Shown one piece after another: positions 1-14,130 of a stretch of 64,000 nt of DNA. The DNA is from Datnioides undecimradiatus (taxonomy: Eukaryota > Chordata > Actinopteri > Lobotiformes > Datnioididae), in NCBI GenBank assembly GCA_008933995.1, contig WARS01000052.1:3224001-3288000 (forward strand), in the 5' to 3' direction. The first letter of the stretch is position 1. Every line of letters begins with the position of its first letter. The notes under the pieces were generated by a model. That model had not been told where the DNA came from. It made no database searches and saw only the letters and a program-made list of their open reading frames with translations. The translations under genes and the position numbers were made by a program.

Positions 1-3000
1 CATAAAGCTGTGAAGCTGCAGGCAGTGGTAGAGTTTGCAAAAGTTAATTTGAAAGCATGCGTTTCACTGCTTCAAATCCCTGCAATTGGCCTCATGAATC
101 ACAGTCGTGAAGAGGTTGGGGTTCCTTCTCCCAAAACTGCCACCAGGGTGCCCTTGAGGAAACCACTTAACACCAAGCTGCTTCATTAATGCTGCTCTGT
201 GGCCAACAGAAAAACGGAGCAGTGGATATATGAGGCATCTACCCAAAGTGTGTAATGACATGAATGTTAAACAAGGTGTTGCTGAAAACAGAATATTCAG
301 ACATGGTAAACCCCAGAACTAATTGGGTTAAAGAAGCAGCCCCCCAGTCACAAATAGAACCTACTCACGTTCTACAATTAGATCTAATTGCTGTGCAACA
401 CTTAAAACTTCTTAATGATCTAAGAATAGCAATCAGCCCAGGAACACTCCGGTTTCACAATCAGATGTTATTTTTAGGAATCTTTCCAGCACTGATTAGC
501 TACCACCACACTGGATGCCAGCAGCAGGTGTATTCATTGCCAAATGCTACTGCTAGGCTAATGATTGTAACATGGATTTTTTCCAACCTGACGAGCCCAT
601 GTGGGCACAGCTAACTCAAATCTCTGAACAATAACAACCAATCTGGGGCTATTGAGATGTGTGAAAAACTTTTCTCGTGCTGTAGAAAGTGAAGACAACT
701 TGCGGGGCAATTTAAAAACGCAATTACAGCTGAAGACTTGGGAGTAAATAAGGTGAAGTAGCACAAAGAACAATGTGAAGAAAGCCATTACTCTGGCAGA
801 GGGGGGAGGGTGGATCACACTGATGGCCGACAACGTGAAAGAGGATATTTGTGCAGGTCGCAATCAGATGTGAGATCATTTCCTCGGCTGATCGTAGATT
901 AGATTAAATTAAATCCAACCATGCGTTGTAAAAGAGCTGTTTCTGTAGCAAGCAGGAGCATACGTGGAAGTAATCAGTTACAAATGAGAATAGACTACAT
1001 AAATGATTAATGAAAGTAAAATGCATAATGTGCTTTAGATTGATATATTGTAATCCTGTACTGGATGTAACTTGGGCACTACAAAGTTATGGGGGCTGGA
1101 AATGCTTTCTTTATTGCACAAATGTCTATGAACAGAGAGGTGAACACCCCTCAGGACCTCCAAGACATCAGCAATCCATTGTGACACACTGTCACATTGT
1201 TTGAAACTAAAAAAACCCCTGCAAAAATGTGCACTTAATTCATACACATATTAAAAAAACATCCCTGAACAACTCCTGTGACTATTCCTTGTACAAATGC
1301 ACCTATACATAATCCAGAGCAGCATTGATCTTGTGTGACCCACCTATAGGAATCTACAATATTGGCGAGTTTTAATTACTGTTCCTGATGACGAAAGTAA
1401 AGGTCACACCAAAATATGTTTTCTTTTCTTCTAGAAAGCTGTGTAAAATTATCACTGGATTACACAGTGCTTGGACTGTAATATAATATACAGTAAACAA
1501 TAAAATGAGTACAAATGAAAACATGGGCCTTACACTTACAAAGGACAGGAATACTGAATAAAAACACCCACAGCGTGTGAGCGTTGGACGAACAACTGAG
1601 GATTTTTTTTGTCAAAGACAATGATGAAAATGAGGGGGACTGATGATTGCTTCCAACGTAGTTTGACAAGGACAACTCCCCAGAGCAATTCCCCCAAATG
1701 TTCTTTTAAAAATATGGAGGATACCCACAGAAATAATACCAAAATAGTGGACCCCTTCCTGTGCTGTCAGGTGCCTGGTGGACTAGCAGCAATTTTAGGA
1801 GACACTGACTAGGTAGCACTTATAAACATGTGTAATCTCAACACCTGAAACGTCCATTCTCCCCATTACATCGGGTAATGGAGATCTTCTTTTGCAACTC
1901 AGTCCCTGAGGTACAGATATCCCTGTTGGTCGTTGGTCTCCACTTGTAGGACCCCCCCGCCCACCCCAGATGGTATTGGATTGTTGTAAATAAAGGACTT
2001 GTTGGAGGTTTTCTCCAGAGATACACATGTTCCTGTTGCTGGAGTCGATCAATCTGCTTTCCTTCTTTCCTTAGGAACCTTTATTTGGTCGCACTGCTCT
2101 TTCTGGCTCTTCATTTTTGCACAGACGATACCAGTCATATTGTTCTGTGATGGCATTTCCTTGCTGAGCTCTTTATTGACCAGATCATCAATGCCTTTGA
2201 CCATTTGGACCTATTCCAGCTCCTGCCAGAGTTCTCCTCCGATTTCCACAGTTAAATAATTTCATTGTCTCACTTCTCCATTCTGCAGTGATCTTCAAAG
2301 ATACTTCATTTCAGAGACTATGACATTTATCTCCTCATTAAAGTGGTTTTATGGCACAGACATCCATTTGTGATTGTCTTCAGGTTCTTCAGTGCGTTAC
2401 CTGCTCTGCCTATTTTTTGTGTACTCATTTTTTTGTTTAATTTTTGTTTTCTCCTTACTCTCCCAGAAGTGGAGAGGAAACAGGAAACCCTCTCTCCTAT
2501 CCTGCTCTTTACTGTAGTATATTATTTCCTGGGCGACAACCAACTTGACCTACCCCATACTTGTTGGCCTAAGCACTGCAGTTCAAGACATGTTCTGTCC
2601 TGAAGTCATGAGGCCTTGAGGTTCAATGCTGGATTCCTAGACTTTGGGCTACAGGTTCGGCAGGTTGATTGTCTAAACCTGGGTTCTCTCTGAACTGCCA
2701 GTGAACTGTGAGAGCCTTTGTGCCCCCATTGTTTCATCTTTGTTTCTGGAAGTCCTGCAGGAGGGAGTTGTTGGCTTGGCAAGGGAACTCAAAAGCATCA
2801 TGGGTGATAGTCTGCAGTTTGCCAGCTTATTTTCACTGCCAGTAAAAAATTAGAAATTCTGTGTATCATTCTTGACATTCTGGCCTCGACTCCAAAAAAA
2901 AGGTTGATTGTAGTCCTTGTTCATCTGACAAATCTTTAGTATTCCTGCTACTTTGTCTCTTTTTTTTCCATCCTCTCATCTTTCACACCACCCTGATAGC

Positions 3001-6000
3001 TGCCTTCACTTCTCTTGCTCACTCTTTAGACCTTCATCATCTTTTTTTCCATCACATCTTCCTGTTCACTGTCTGCTAAAGACAAGGACAAATGCCCGAT
3101 ATGAAGAATGCATGAATTGAACTTGACAAGCTTCCTAAACATTTTTTAAACTGTAAAATATACATTTTTTTTAATCTTGATTAAAATGCCTCTCAGGGAA
3201 ACTCTGGCTCCATTTACGCTTGAAATCATGTCAAGTGTCTCAGAACCAGACAAAGTCCAGAAGGCATTTAAGATTTAAGACTTACAATTTGTCATAAATG
3301 CGTCTCCATTGGTTAGCCCACAGATGTGATTACTACATGCAAAAGAGGCAAGGCCCAACTCCAACCCAAAAGAAAAATACCCTGCAGCAGTTTAGGCACA
3401 GCAATATCGTGGGAGGAGTAAAGCTTACGTATGCATATGCATTTACACCCTCTCAACATCTGGCAAAGATGTGTCTTTCAATCGGATTTCAATCCATCTT
3501 ATTCATTTACTGGATGCATTGTACTTTGCTTTTTAGAGAACTTATAACGCTTTAATTATTCAAAACTTATAAAGTTATACTAATTGTAAATGCAGTCGGA
3601 CATAATTTGGCCTTTTCTGCCTTCACGCATAATTGCCTAAACATCTGGTAATAGTGCTATTCAATAGGATTTCAGTCTTACTTAAACTTGTATAATTGCA
3701 AAATTAAGATGTTATACTTGTTTTAACTGCAGTGAAACATACTTTTGTCTTTAAGTTAAGTGTAAAATGCAAAAGAAAAATGCTTGGACAGTTTAATTAA
3801 TCAATAAAAATATAAAATAAAATAATACAATATCATTTGAACATTTTCAGACTGTATTTTGTGACTAGTAAAAGTAATGCCTATAATTCTGGCTGCAGCC
3901 TTAGTCACACCTGCCTGAATGAAAAAGCCAACGTCATCTAACGTCATCACAGCAGGAAATATATGTTCAGTTAAAATACAGTGCGTGCTCAAACGGTGAC
4001 ATTTTCCCTGCAAACCAACAATGAAAGGACAAAACAACCCTGAAAAACTCGATGTTTTGTCACTTCTGCTGATGTTTGAATGTGGAGAAAGTGGCAACCT
4101 TGCACATGTTCTCTCCGAATGGCAGCTCTTTGACAAATTTGACCTTTCAACTTTATTCTCAATAAGCACCACGCACTATAATTATGTTCAGTAATCTGTG
4201 GTACTCTCAAAGGGCAGAGTGACACAAAGAATCTAGACAACAGAGTGAAACTAAAAGGTCTAAAACACAGGATAAGCTTTAATAGTCACACCATTTGCAA
4301 AAGGCTGGTCTGAAATAGTAGATGTATAATTATAAGTATTCTTTTACAAAGGTATCTCTATATGGATTTATGGCTGGAAAAGTACACGCTGCATGCATAC
4401 CAGCTTTAACCAGAGGTACAATAGCAAGAATAACAACAACTGCAGTAGACTATATGAAATACATATGTTACAATACTTGCTGACTGCGTTTGCGTGCACA
4501 AAATATTACGGTTATTGACTTGTTTCTGAATAAGACATCATGTTCACTAAGCAAATGAGTATTTTGCTATACTCCATGCAGCTGATGGCAAACTTGTTCA
4601 TACATACACAGCTTCTCAGTTCATCCTGAATCAGAAAACGTTGCATTCAGAATACTGTATATTGTTTATCTAATTAAGAATATTGTCATAGTTGGAATAA
4701 TAATTCAACGTTAATGTGCATGTAAATGTATTAAATGTTGAGCAGGACTCCAGGGAGGGTCCAGCGAGGGAAATTTTGTCATAATCGCCTTTGACTGTCC
4801 TTTCATGGTTGACTTAAAGATGTGTGTCCTCACGTCCTAGACAAGTGAGGACCCAGAAGCCCCGAGAGGAGCAGATGTGAAGGTTATTGATGGATAAAGA
4901 GGGAGCGGAGCTGACATAACCTTAAACTGTATTTACTGTAAAGGTAGTTACATCCCTGAAGCGAAACAATGGCATAGGTGACTTATGTGTGGTTAGACAC
5001 ACACAAACACACACACACACTCACACACTCTCACACATAGGTCAGTGAGCTAACTCAATGAAATAAGAGAGGAAGATAAAACAGCGCTTTCAATTAGATT
5101 ATCTGTTTGACTCTAAGCCAGAGCAGCCACATAATAACAGATAGTGCTTAATGCCCAGAGTCTATCAAAGATTATTACAGCAGTAATCCAGACATAGTGA
5201 TATGCCTATTGTGGCTGCCTCGGTGTTACTTTCACAATGGGAGCAGGTGTACCAACACATAAACAAAGCCTGCGCCCCAAATACTGCGTCCTACCCTCTT
5301 AAGCTGAATTACCTTGATGGTGTTATAAGGGAACAGATATGCTTATTCAAACCACACGTAGAGATAATTCTGGTTAATTTCTGTGAACACAAAGCGAGTC
5401 GTTGACAAAGAGAGGTGTCCGTGTCCTTGTCCACATCTCTTTCACTCACTCACTCACACACACAAACATTCAACCACATAGATCAATCAATAAAAGCTGA
5501 AAAGTGGTGCACTGTGGTGAGTGAGGTCATCACCAGTCTGTCCTTCAACCCCTGGACAAACAAGGACATCTGAGTGCACTTTATTTGGCAACGGGCCACA
5601 TCACATAACACACACACACACACACACACAAATATAAAAGACCTTGCATCTACACTCTTTTTTTCTGAATGAACCATTGTTCAGTCCAGTTGGAGTGCCT
5701 CACATATGGGCATGTCAGTGTTTCAATACCCATAACTGTCTCTGCTATATAACAGAATTATGCCGGGCTGCGCTATAGAACGTATTGAAAAACCCATAAA
5801 AAGATCCCTCTTGAGTTAAGGATTTGTTGTCTGTATGTCCTTGGGTATTAAGTAGACAGCTAAGCATTCACTGCTGTACCCTTCATGCACAGAAACACAA
5901 TTCAAAGCCATTTCTATATAGCAGGGGGATGTGCAGCTGAGGTAGACAACGCAGTTTTTTGTCGATAAAATGTCTCTTTCCAAGCCAATAAACTAGACGG

Positions 6001-7557
6001 AGGGTACAAATTAGAACGTAAATAATGAATAAAGGAGTTAAATTATTTAAATAGTTTGTAAGAAGTCAAGCATTCATTTGTTTTCTTTCCCATTTATCAA
6101 TTCACTGCTTCATTCTATTTTCTTCATTATATCACATATTGAATCATTCATCTAATTCACCATTTACCCTAAAACAACATATTTCTCTTCACTTAATGGG
6201 ACCAAGCAGTAATAGATCCTGTGAAATGGAAGAGATGTTTTCAATTCACCTGCTTTGTTGGAGGAAAACGAGTGATGCTAATTAAACAGAAAATACAACA
6301 ACAGATTATAATGACAACATAAATAGTGTTGATTTCAGTCAGAGTGGAAATGCCAATTCTTTAAATAAATGTGTTGTTGTGGACAGCGAGTGTGACTACT
6401 TTCCCTGCAGATGAGTTTATTCTCATTCATACCTGTCAGTCAGGTGTGCATTAGAGTTTGCACTGTATATTCTCTTTCGATTCATTCAGTAACCACAGAA
6501 GAAGAAGAAATAAAATCACTTCCATCACTCAGTTTTTACAGGCATGTGTTTTTCTCAAAGTGTAGGAAAAGGTCTTGCTCTTGTACAGAGAGAGAGCTTT
6601 ACCCCAATTCTCTGGGGGTGTCTGCAGTCACTCCGGCTGAAGTACAATACAAAATCATTAGCTGAGGTAAATAAACAACAATAAAAGTGCCAGGCAGGTA
6701 CACAAAGGGAGAAAAACTTAAAAAAACCAAAACATTTACTGTGGGTGAAGAAAATACCACAGAATGTTAACTTCTTGCTTTTAGAAAGCTGCCATAACAC
6801 TTTGGATGAATTTCCAACCTCTAGAAACTTTACTCAAAATGCAACGAGAGGGTTAAAATGCAAAATGACGTGTTATCAGAGATGCTAATGAATCAAACGC
6901 AGACACATTTTTCTAACAGAAAATGGAGAAAAAAATGGAGTTTTATAAAAATACACAAGTCCTCATTCAGTGGCTGAATCAATGCAATGAAGACCAAAAC
7001 CATTTCACTCCCATTCTCTCAACCAGTCCAGACAGACAGATGCAGATTGTTCAATGCCAGTTTTCCTGTTGTGTCTTGAATATAAAAGGCTGCCATTGGA
7101 TCATCTTGCCATGTCACCTTTCCAAATGTTTACATGCCACAAAGAACTGGAGAAAAAAGTAATTCCACCAAAACCAAACTGTCCCTCCAAGCTACTTAGA
7201 AACACCAAATGTCCCCATCAGACACCAGGACTGCCAAACTTAACATTCCTTTCATGATTCAGTTGAGCTTCATTATGCTCAGTAGGAACAATGAGAGGAT
7301 TGACTCTCTTCATCATTATGTCTTTGCTGCTAGCATGACGGCTACTTATTTACTTCCTTTACTTAGTTATCGGACAGGGAAAGGAGGTCTCCGTTTGACA
7401 CGACCGGTGCTTAGATGCTTTAAAAATATCTGCCTTTAGGTCTGTAAGTATTACAGTATAGTTAATCCAAATCCTTGGTGTGTACCATCAAGTAGCCTTT
7501 TTTCTGTATCAGTGGGCGAACACACAGAAGGAAGAGATCATGTTTTACAGTGGTCAT

Positions 7558-7590
<33 letters not shown>

Positions 7591-10500
7591 TCACTACAGG
7601 GGTTACAAATGGAGAAAATACATTATTAGTCACTCTGCACCAAAGTAGTATTTGTCACACTACAATTCTTTTCATAGTCCACCCTATGGTACCAGTACCT
7701 ACCCCTACTTGTCTGGTTGGTGACACTTTATTTTAACTCCTGCTATGAAGCGTTCCTTCAGGCAGAATACAAACAAATGTTCAGCAATAGTCCACAACAC
7801 ACTATAATGTATAGCTTGACATTAGCTTAATGCGATACAGCAGTGTCAGTCGATAGGAAACAATGGAAATGCAGAAATGCCACACCAGGTCTGAGATGAT
7901 TGTCTTCTGCAGAGCATTGAGAGGTTTAGTCTGACAGTGTAAAAAGTCCTGCTCAGTATGTGTTCTTGTTCACAGCTCTGTGAAGACATAAATGCAAATG
8001 ATCTGTGTCAGAATCACGGTGTGTTTATGTTAAAAGAAAAACGAGTATCACCATAAACTTTTAAATATATATATCTGCCTCAAAAACCCAGTGGGGTGCT
8101 ATAGTAATAGTAAGATCATATACAGATATTTCAAGCATTTATTTAACTATTTATACATATTTCAGATACAAGATGTGACAGTAAATCTACAAAGTGAACC
8201 TTGTGTTAATCATTCTTTTGTTAAACGACTACTACTACCTTCATAGGTCATAAATAACCCTTCAGGCTCAACGTGTCCTCATGAGTTTTGATCTATGAGA
8301 TACTACCGTTGCGATAGTAAACACTTCTCAATGTAATATTCTTTTTAATTCCATTATAGCGTGTTATAAACAATTTATTAAATGTTTACATATACTGCTT
8401 ATAATTGCTAAAGTAGCGGGCATGAAATTAAAATGGCTTCGCAGCTACTCACTTAATTTAAGCCATTTTATAGTCATCAGAAGCTCCCCATGCAACAATT
8501 TGGCCCCTGGAGCTCAATGTTAGTTAAATCTGAGCCTCATTTGTTTTTTAAAACTGTGCATAAACTGTGTCTGCAGTAGCTTCATATTCAAAGAAATTGG
8601 CTTTTTTTAGTGATGGGATGATCCAAAAATTACCAAGCAATCCCCTTCCATTTGAAAAGAATATTTTCTGAATATGCATGATACATATATTGTATTTCAT
8701 TATGATTATTAATAAAAGGTTAAAGCCTCCAGCGTGGAGAGATCTAATCATTTCAGTATCGTGTTGTGATGCATCATACTGAAACTCTCCAGCTTTCTTT
8801 GTTCAATAATTCAAGAGAAGAATTAAAAACTCTCAGAGCCAAAAACCTACTGTGTTAACATGTGTGTCTGTCATTCGTGTTTGACTTAAATTAAAGGAGG
8901 AAGTGCACCACACGTGTGACTGATGCACATGAGGCATTCAGTATGAAATCTTTATGGATGTAGCTGTGTAACAGTGAACTCCCTTACTGACTGTTTATTT
9001 TCAGGAAAGGATGTTTAGTCCAGCGTGTCCAAGGGAGCGTTAAAAAAGCTGTGACAGAAAACAGAGACTTAACTGCGTCACCGCTGTGATTCCCAGCCTT
9101 CCTCTTAGATTAGTTTCAAAGGAAACACCGGTAGGTTTGTTCACATTTTCACACATTTGTTCAAAACAATTCATGCATTATGACACACGCATACGCGCAC
9201 GCAAAGTGAAGCAAACAAGTGAAGTGTTTGTTAATCTTTCCATATTTGACAAAAGAGCTTTATGCTAAGTGACAAACAACATGTTTCACTTTACGATGCC
9301 AAATCCTTCACTGTGCACTGTTTACATAACAGCTAAGCAGGAACAAGCTGGAGAGCGCCACATCACTGATCGGGCCATTATCTGCCTGGCTACCATCCAA
9401 CAGAGGCTGAGTGCTTGTAAAAAGAACAATGTTCACTCACTGCTTTTAATGTCCTTCTTCTGATTTACCCAAATGCCACAGTAGTAGGCATGTGGATAAT
9501 CATCACCACAGAGATTAAATCTACAGAGATCTACTTACACTATTAGGGGTTTTTGGTGCAAACCTGCAATAGTATTTTTGGCCAGTAGGGACAGAAGACA
9601 CAGCACGGTGTCATGGTAAACTTGCAAACCATCATTTCCCCAACAATTCCATGTTCCCGGTCGTTCCCGAGTCTACCACCCACACCAAACATCTCCCTGC
9701 GACTCTGGTGTTGTACATAAATGTAGCGCTTCAATCACTTTAAATAAGTGTCTTTGAACAGATGTTTGTAACCCCAATGTAACTAGTAAAACAATGTAGT
9801 GCTATATAAATTCTATGAGATACACCCTGCCACACATCTCTCCTGCCTAGAAACTCTGTTTTTTGGCTGCATCCAGGATTTTATCAAACCTTGTCCAAGT
9901 TCTGGTCATGCAAGATCACTTATAGACTTTCACTGGGTACACAAATTCTTCTACTGCCAGTTTCCATTGCTCCAGAAAGCTCAGTATACAAAAACATTGC
10001 TTGGATCGATCTCATGCATTCTTTCTGGCTTTATCCAGCCCCTGCTTTGCTAAGAAAAGCCCATCTTGCAGACACATTGGTTATGACAGAGACTGTGGAC
10101 CAAAGGAGGTATTTGAATACACTATATGTGAGGTCTGCAACTCCTACTGAGACCACAGTGGCTGGGTTAGCTGGAGATGAATGAGTTGAGGTGATGGATA
10201 GCCGAATGGAAAGAAAAACACACAGAGATGGCTGCCAGGCATCACACGTGTCCACACGTTCGGCATACAGAACACCAGAGGATGGACTCAGCCTCATTCT
10301 CACACAGTGAGACCAAATATTTTCACTTCATCTGAAATACACAAACTAAAAAATAGTTACACATTCTCTCCATCTACCCGCCTCCGTCCTGGGGTAATAC
10401 CTTGGACAAACAGCCAGCAAGCAGGGACCAGGGTAGAGGTAGGATGGAGAGGCGGGGGGGGTGGGGGTTGGAGGAAGGGTGGATATAAACAACCAGATTA

Positions 10501-12689
10501 AGGAGACAATCTGCACCATAAATCTGCAATATTATCTGCTGCAGACGGCAGGAAGGGGAAGCCTTGTGAGCCGGGCTGGCACTGAGAAAGCCTGTGACGT
10601 TTCTGTTCCCATCTCTGCCGTAGCCTCAACTTAGGATAAAAGCCTATCATTTAGGCTTTGTAATCAATCTTCAGCATAGCAATACACTTAGCTCAATAAT
10701 GTCCTTCTGAGGTAGGAAAAGAGGGAGAAAATAATCAGTGTGGAAGCCCTTTGCCGCAGAACGGAAATGCAGCACTTGTGCATGCGCTATGCTGAGGCGA
10801 TGTCACTTTTAGATAAACAAAGAAAAAAATCGATTTCACAGTGATTTGCCTGATTGTGTGCTGCCATTGAGTGGTATTGTTTGGCCTGAATGGAAAATCC
10901 ATCACATGTCAGTACACAGCCTGCAGGCAGCAGTTTGTACATGCATGCTGCATACGGCGTTGAAATAGTTGCACGCGTGCAGGTATTGTATATCGGATAT
11001 ATCTGTATCATCTGTGTTTTTAGTTTGTGCATGTGTGCTGATGCACAAACTGAAGGGTGTCTCTCAGCACCTGCGTGGTTTAGAAAACTGTGACGCTGAG
11101 TGAATCATGCTAACTGAGGCGGTTACCTCTGAAAAGAAAGGAGCACCTGATGTGGAGCGGAGGAGAGGGAAAAGGGAAAAAAAGATTGGTTGAGAAGAAT
11201 GTAATTAGCCCAAGCTTGGAGATTCGTTTGAGCCGGGCAATTACCCCTCTAATCATCAGGTAGTAGGAGAGAGGAGGAGATGGGGTGAAGGGAGGAAGAA
11301 GGAAGGGAAGAGAGATCAGAGGGAGAGAAGAAACAGCAAGGGAGGTTCAATCAGGGTACGTGTGCGGTAAACCACAGCAAGAAAATAAAATACAAAATCA
11401 CAACATTTTCCAACATTTTTCAAAGAGTGGTAGCTTAATAATTGTGAAATATCTAAAAACAACAGATTTACTGCTACACTGGGCCGTATTACACCCAACA
11501 TGTGCACTTAACCAGCGACAGTCATGGAAACAACCAAAAACCAGCCACAACCCATCTCCATGACTGGAAAACAATTACAGAAGAAACAGTGAGTCATTAG
11601 TGGCTGGAATTGAGGTCTTGAACTCCCTCAGCTGGACTGCTGTCTGTCTAAACCCCCACAGACTGAAATAAGGAACAGACGCCTCTGTTTTATATCATAG
11701 CAGCTCCACTGATCTGCTACCTGCTGTAGATACTCAGTCTGGCAACTTCACCCCATCGATGTCCAACTACAGTGCTATGAAGTTTCACTTAACTACCTCA
11801 TCGCATCTCTGTGTATTATATTAAGTGAAATTATCAGTTCGCACTGTTAATACTAGCTCTTCTACTCCATGACAGCAGCAGAGACGGGAAGAGTGAGACG
11901 TTTGGCTCACAGGGGTTGTGGCAAAATCTGATTGGTTTAACTGTAAGCACTGCCCTCAGATAGCTGATCGAAGCAAATAAATTCAATAAGCTGAATGTAA
12001 CTACAAGAGTAAGCATGAAGATGGCCTTTCTGACTGGTGTATTTGTATCTATCTTTTTTAATTATCTCAGCACATTGTCGTCTTTATCGCTACTGTAATG
12101 TCTGGTCCTTACAGCTTATAAGGACTATTACTTTTTTTGTTTTATGAGATGTGATTGCATTTCTTTCCGTAGCCGGTTAATCCGAACGTGGAACCAGTAT
12201 TGAACTGTTGCCCCAAATGAATCATCTCCAATAAATAGCCCAATAGCTGTGGTGACTGACAAATGGCCCCAAACTACAGAAAAGAGAGACGGAGAGGCTT
12301 GGGTAATGGCATCTAATGGGCTGTTCTTGAAAGGCAGCCAGTGCCTGGAAGATATGCTCCCTGATTACTGACATTAACCAAAGAGTTCAATTTTCCCTCG
12401 TGACTCCAGCCTGACTGTATCTGTCCTCCTCTTCACTGCTCCTTCTCTTTTTTCCTCTGTCAGTATGGTGATTTTCTTCATTCACCGTTCCCTCCGTTGG
12501 CATTTTTATGCAAATGTTATTTCCTAGAATTAAATTACTGTCACGCTACACTGGACCAACAGCTTCCTATATATATGAATCTGTTCTCATATGAAGAGAG
12601 ATGCTGGCCCTACATCCCACCGCTGCCCTGCATGAACAACACAGGCTGAGTATCTGAAGACGGGAGCAAAGTGGACGAGACCGGGATGT
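1..12689. other. Non-coding, inferred pde1c intron
   Basis: No exon with splice sites was recognised on either strand. It holds short CA/GT runs (near 4985, 5606 and 7559) and AT-rich sequence. A faint coding-like stretch on the minus strand at 1.84-2.26 kb is described under findings. The assignment to pde1c intron follows from the gene continuing past position 1. Confidence 0.6.
7559..7588 (+). repeat. (GT)n microsatellite
   Basis: A perfect GT run of about 30 bases within the left intronic region. Confidence 0.97.
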
Positions 12690-13270
12690 AGATCCATGCG
12701 CAGCCTGAGTCATCACTGCCTCTGAAAACATGTTCGGTAGCCATGCACAGCTTCCTAGGCTTCAAACCCAACAAACACAGCAGCCCTGGGAGCAAGAAAG
12801 GAGACACAAAACTCTCACATAAACACACACAGACAGACACACACACACACACAGTCTCAGCAGAGTTGGCGACTGGGCAGACTACATAGGGCCATTTAAG
12901 GCTGGAGGCTTGCCTGGATCAGATGGTAAAACACTTCAAGCTTTTAAGAGCGGGGATACAACAAGTTACCACTGTAGCATATTTACAGGCTTAAGTAAAA
13001 GCCTATTTCATTCAGTGCAGCATTAAGGCACCTGTCAGGAACTACAAAGAGGTGCACAGACCATCTACCACTGTTTGTCTATGATCACTGTGAGTGGTGG
13101 TGCTTAGGTGATCAATGCATTTGCCGATTAAGGAGAGATTCGTCAAAGAAGTCACACGTCTTGCTAAAAGCACCCTCTGAAAAGCGATTGTACCAATCAA
13201 AGGTTAGCAGCTGTAACTAGGCACGGCAGGTCTCTCATGCTTTGAATTCCTTCACATGCTGGATCAGTCG
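12690..13270 (+). repeat. Local duplication, copy 1
   Basis: This block recurs at 13480-14130 with an offset of about 784 bp. The middle part (from GCAGAGTTGGCGACT to GGCACCTGTCA, about 190 bp) is nearly identical between copies. Both edges fade in similarity. It contains an (AC)n run and no convincing coding frame. Confidence 0.75.
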
Positions 13271-13479
13271 GAGCAAAACAAATTTCAGCATGTCTGCTCC
13301 TCTGCTCCAACAGCTGCAACCTCACAGCGTCTGCCTATCCAGCTCACTATCCACAACAGTAACCTAAGTCAGCACATTTCTTGGTCATGTAAAATAAAAA
13401 GCTCCATTTACGAGACACATCCGCTGTGTAAGTGCAAGTCCTGTATCATAAAAGTGGAGGTAACATTGCTCTGTCTGGG

Positions 13480-14130
13480 ATCCTGGTGAGGGGCCACTCC
13501 AGCCTCTGAAAACATGTACCGCAGCTCTGCATAGCTACCAAGACTTCAATCCCAACAAACACAGCAGCCCTGGGAGCAAGAAAGGAGATAGAAAAACCAC
13601 CACATAAACACACACAGACAGACAGACACACACACAGTCTGAGCAGAGTTGGCGACTAGGCAGACTACATGGGGCCATTTAAGGCTGGAGGCTTGCCTGG
13701 ATCAGATGGTAAAACACTTCAAGCTTTTAAGAGCGGGGATACAACAAGTTACCACTGTAGCATATTTACAGGCTTAAGTAAAAGCCCAGTTCATTCAGTG
13801 CAGCATTAAGGCACCTGTCATGATGCACAAAGAGATGCACAAACCGTCTACTTGTTGAATTGTTTGTGAATAATCACTGTAAGTGGTGGTGCTCGGGTGA
13901 TCGATGCCTTTTTTTGTCAACACAAGCGAGAGTGCGTTTTTGGGCGGACTCAAAAAGCTACCTGGCACATTCAGAAGCAGGAGATTAAGCAGAGATTTGT
14001 CAAAGAAGTAAGACATTTTGAATTGACTGGAAACCCCACTGCCTGAACAGTAAATTGTCCAATCACAGCTTAGCAACCGTAGCCAGGCATGGCAAGTCTG
14101 ACCAGCTTTTGATTTGTTCACACGTTGAAT
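13480..14130 (+). repeat. Local duplication, copy 2
   Basis: Second copy of the block at 12.7 kb. Its 3' half carries about 60 bp (around 13920-13980, with GAGAGTGCGTTTTTGGGCGG) that is absent from copy 1. The copies therefore differ by an insertion or deletion as well as by substitutions. The copies are separated by about 210 bp of unrelated sequence. Confidence 0.75.
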
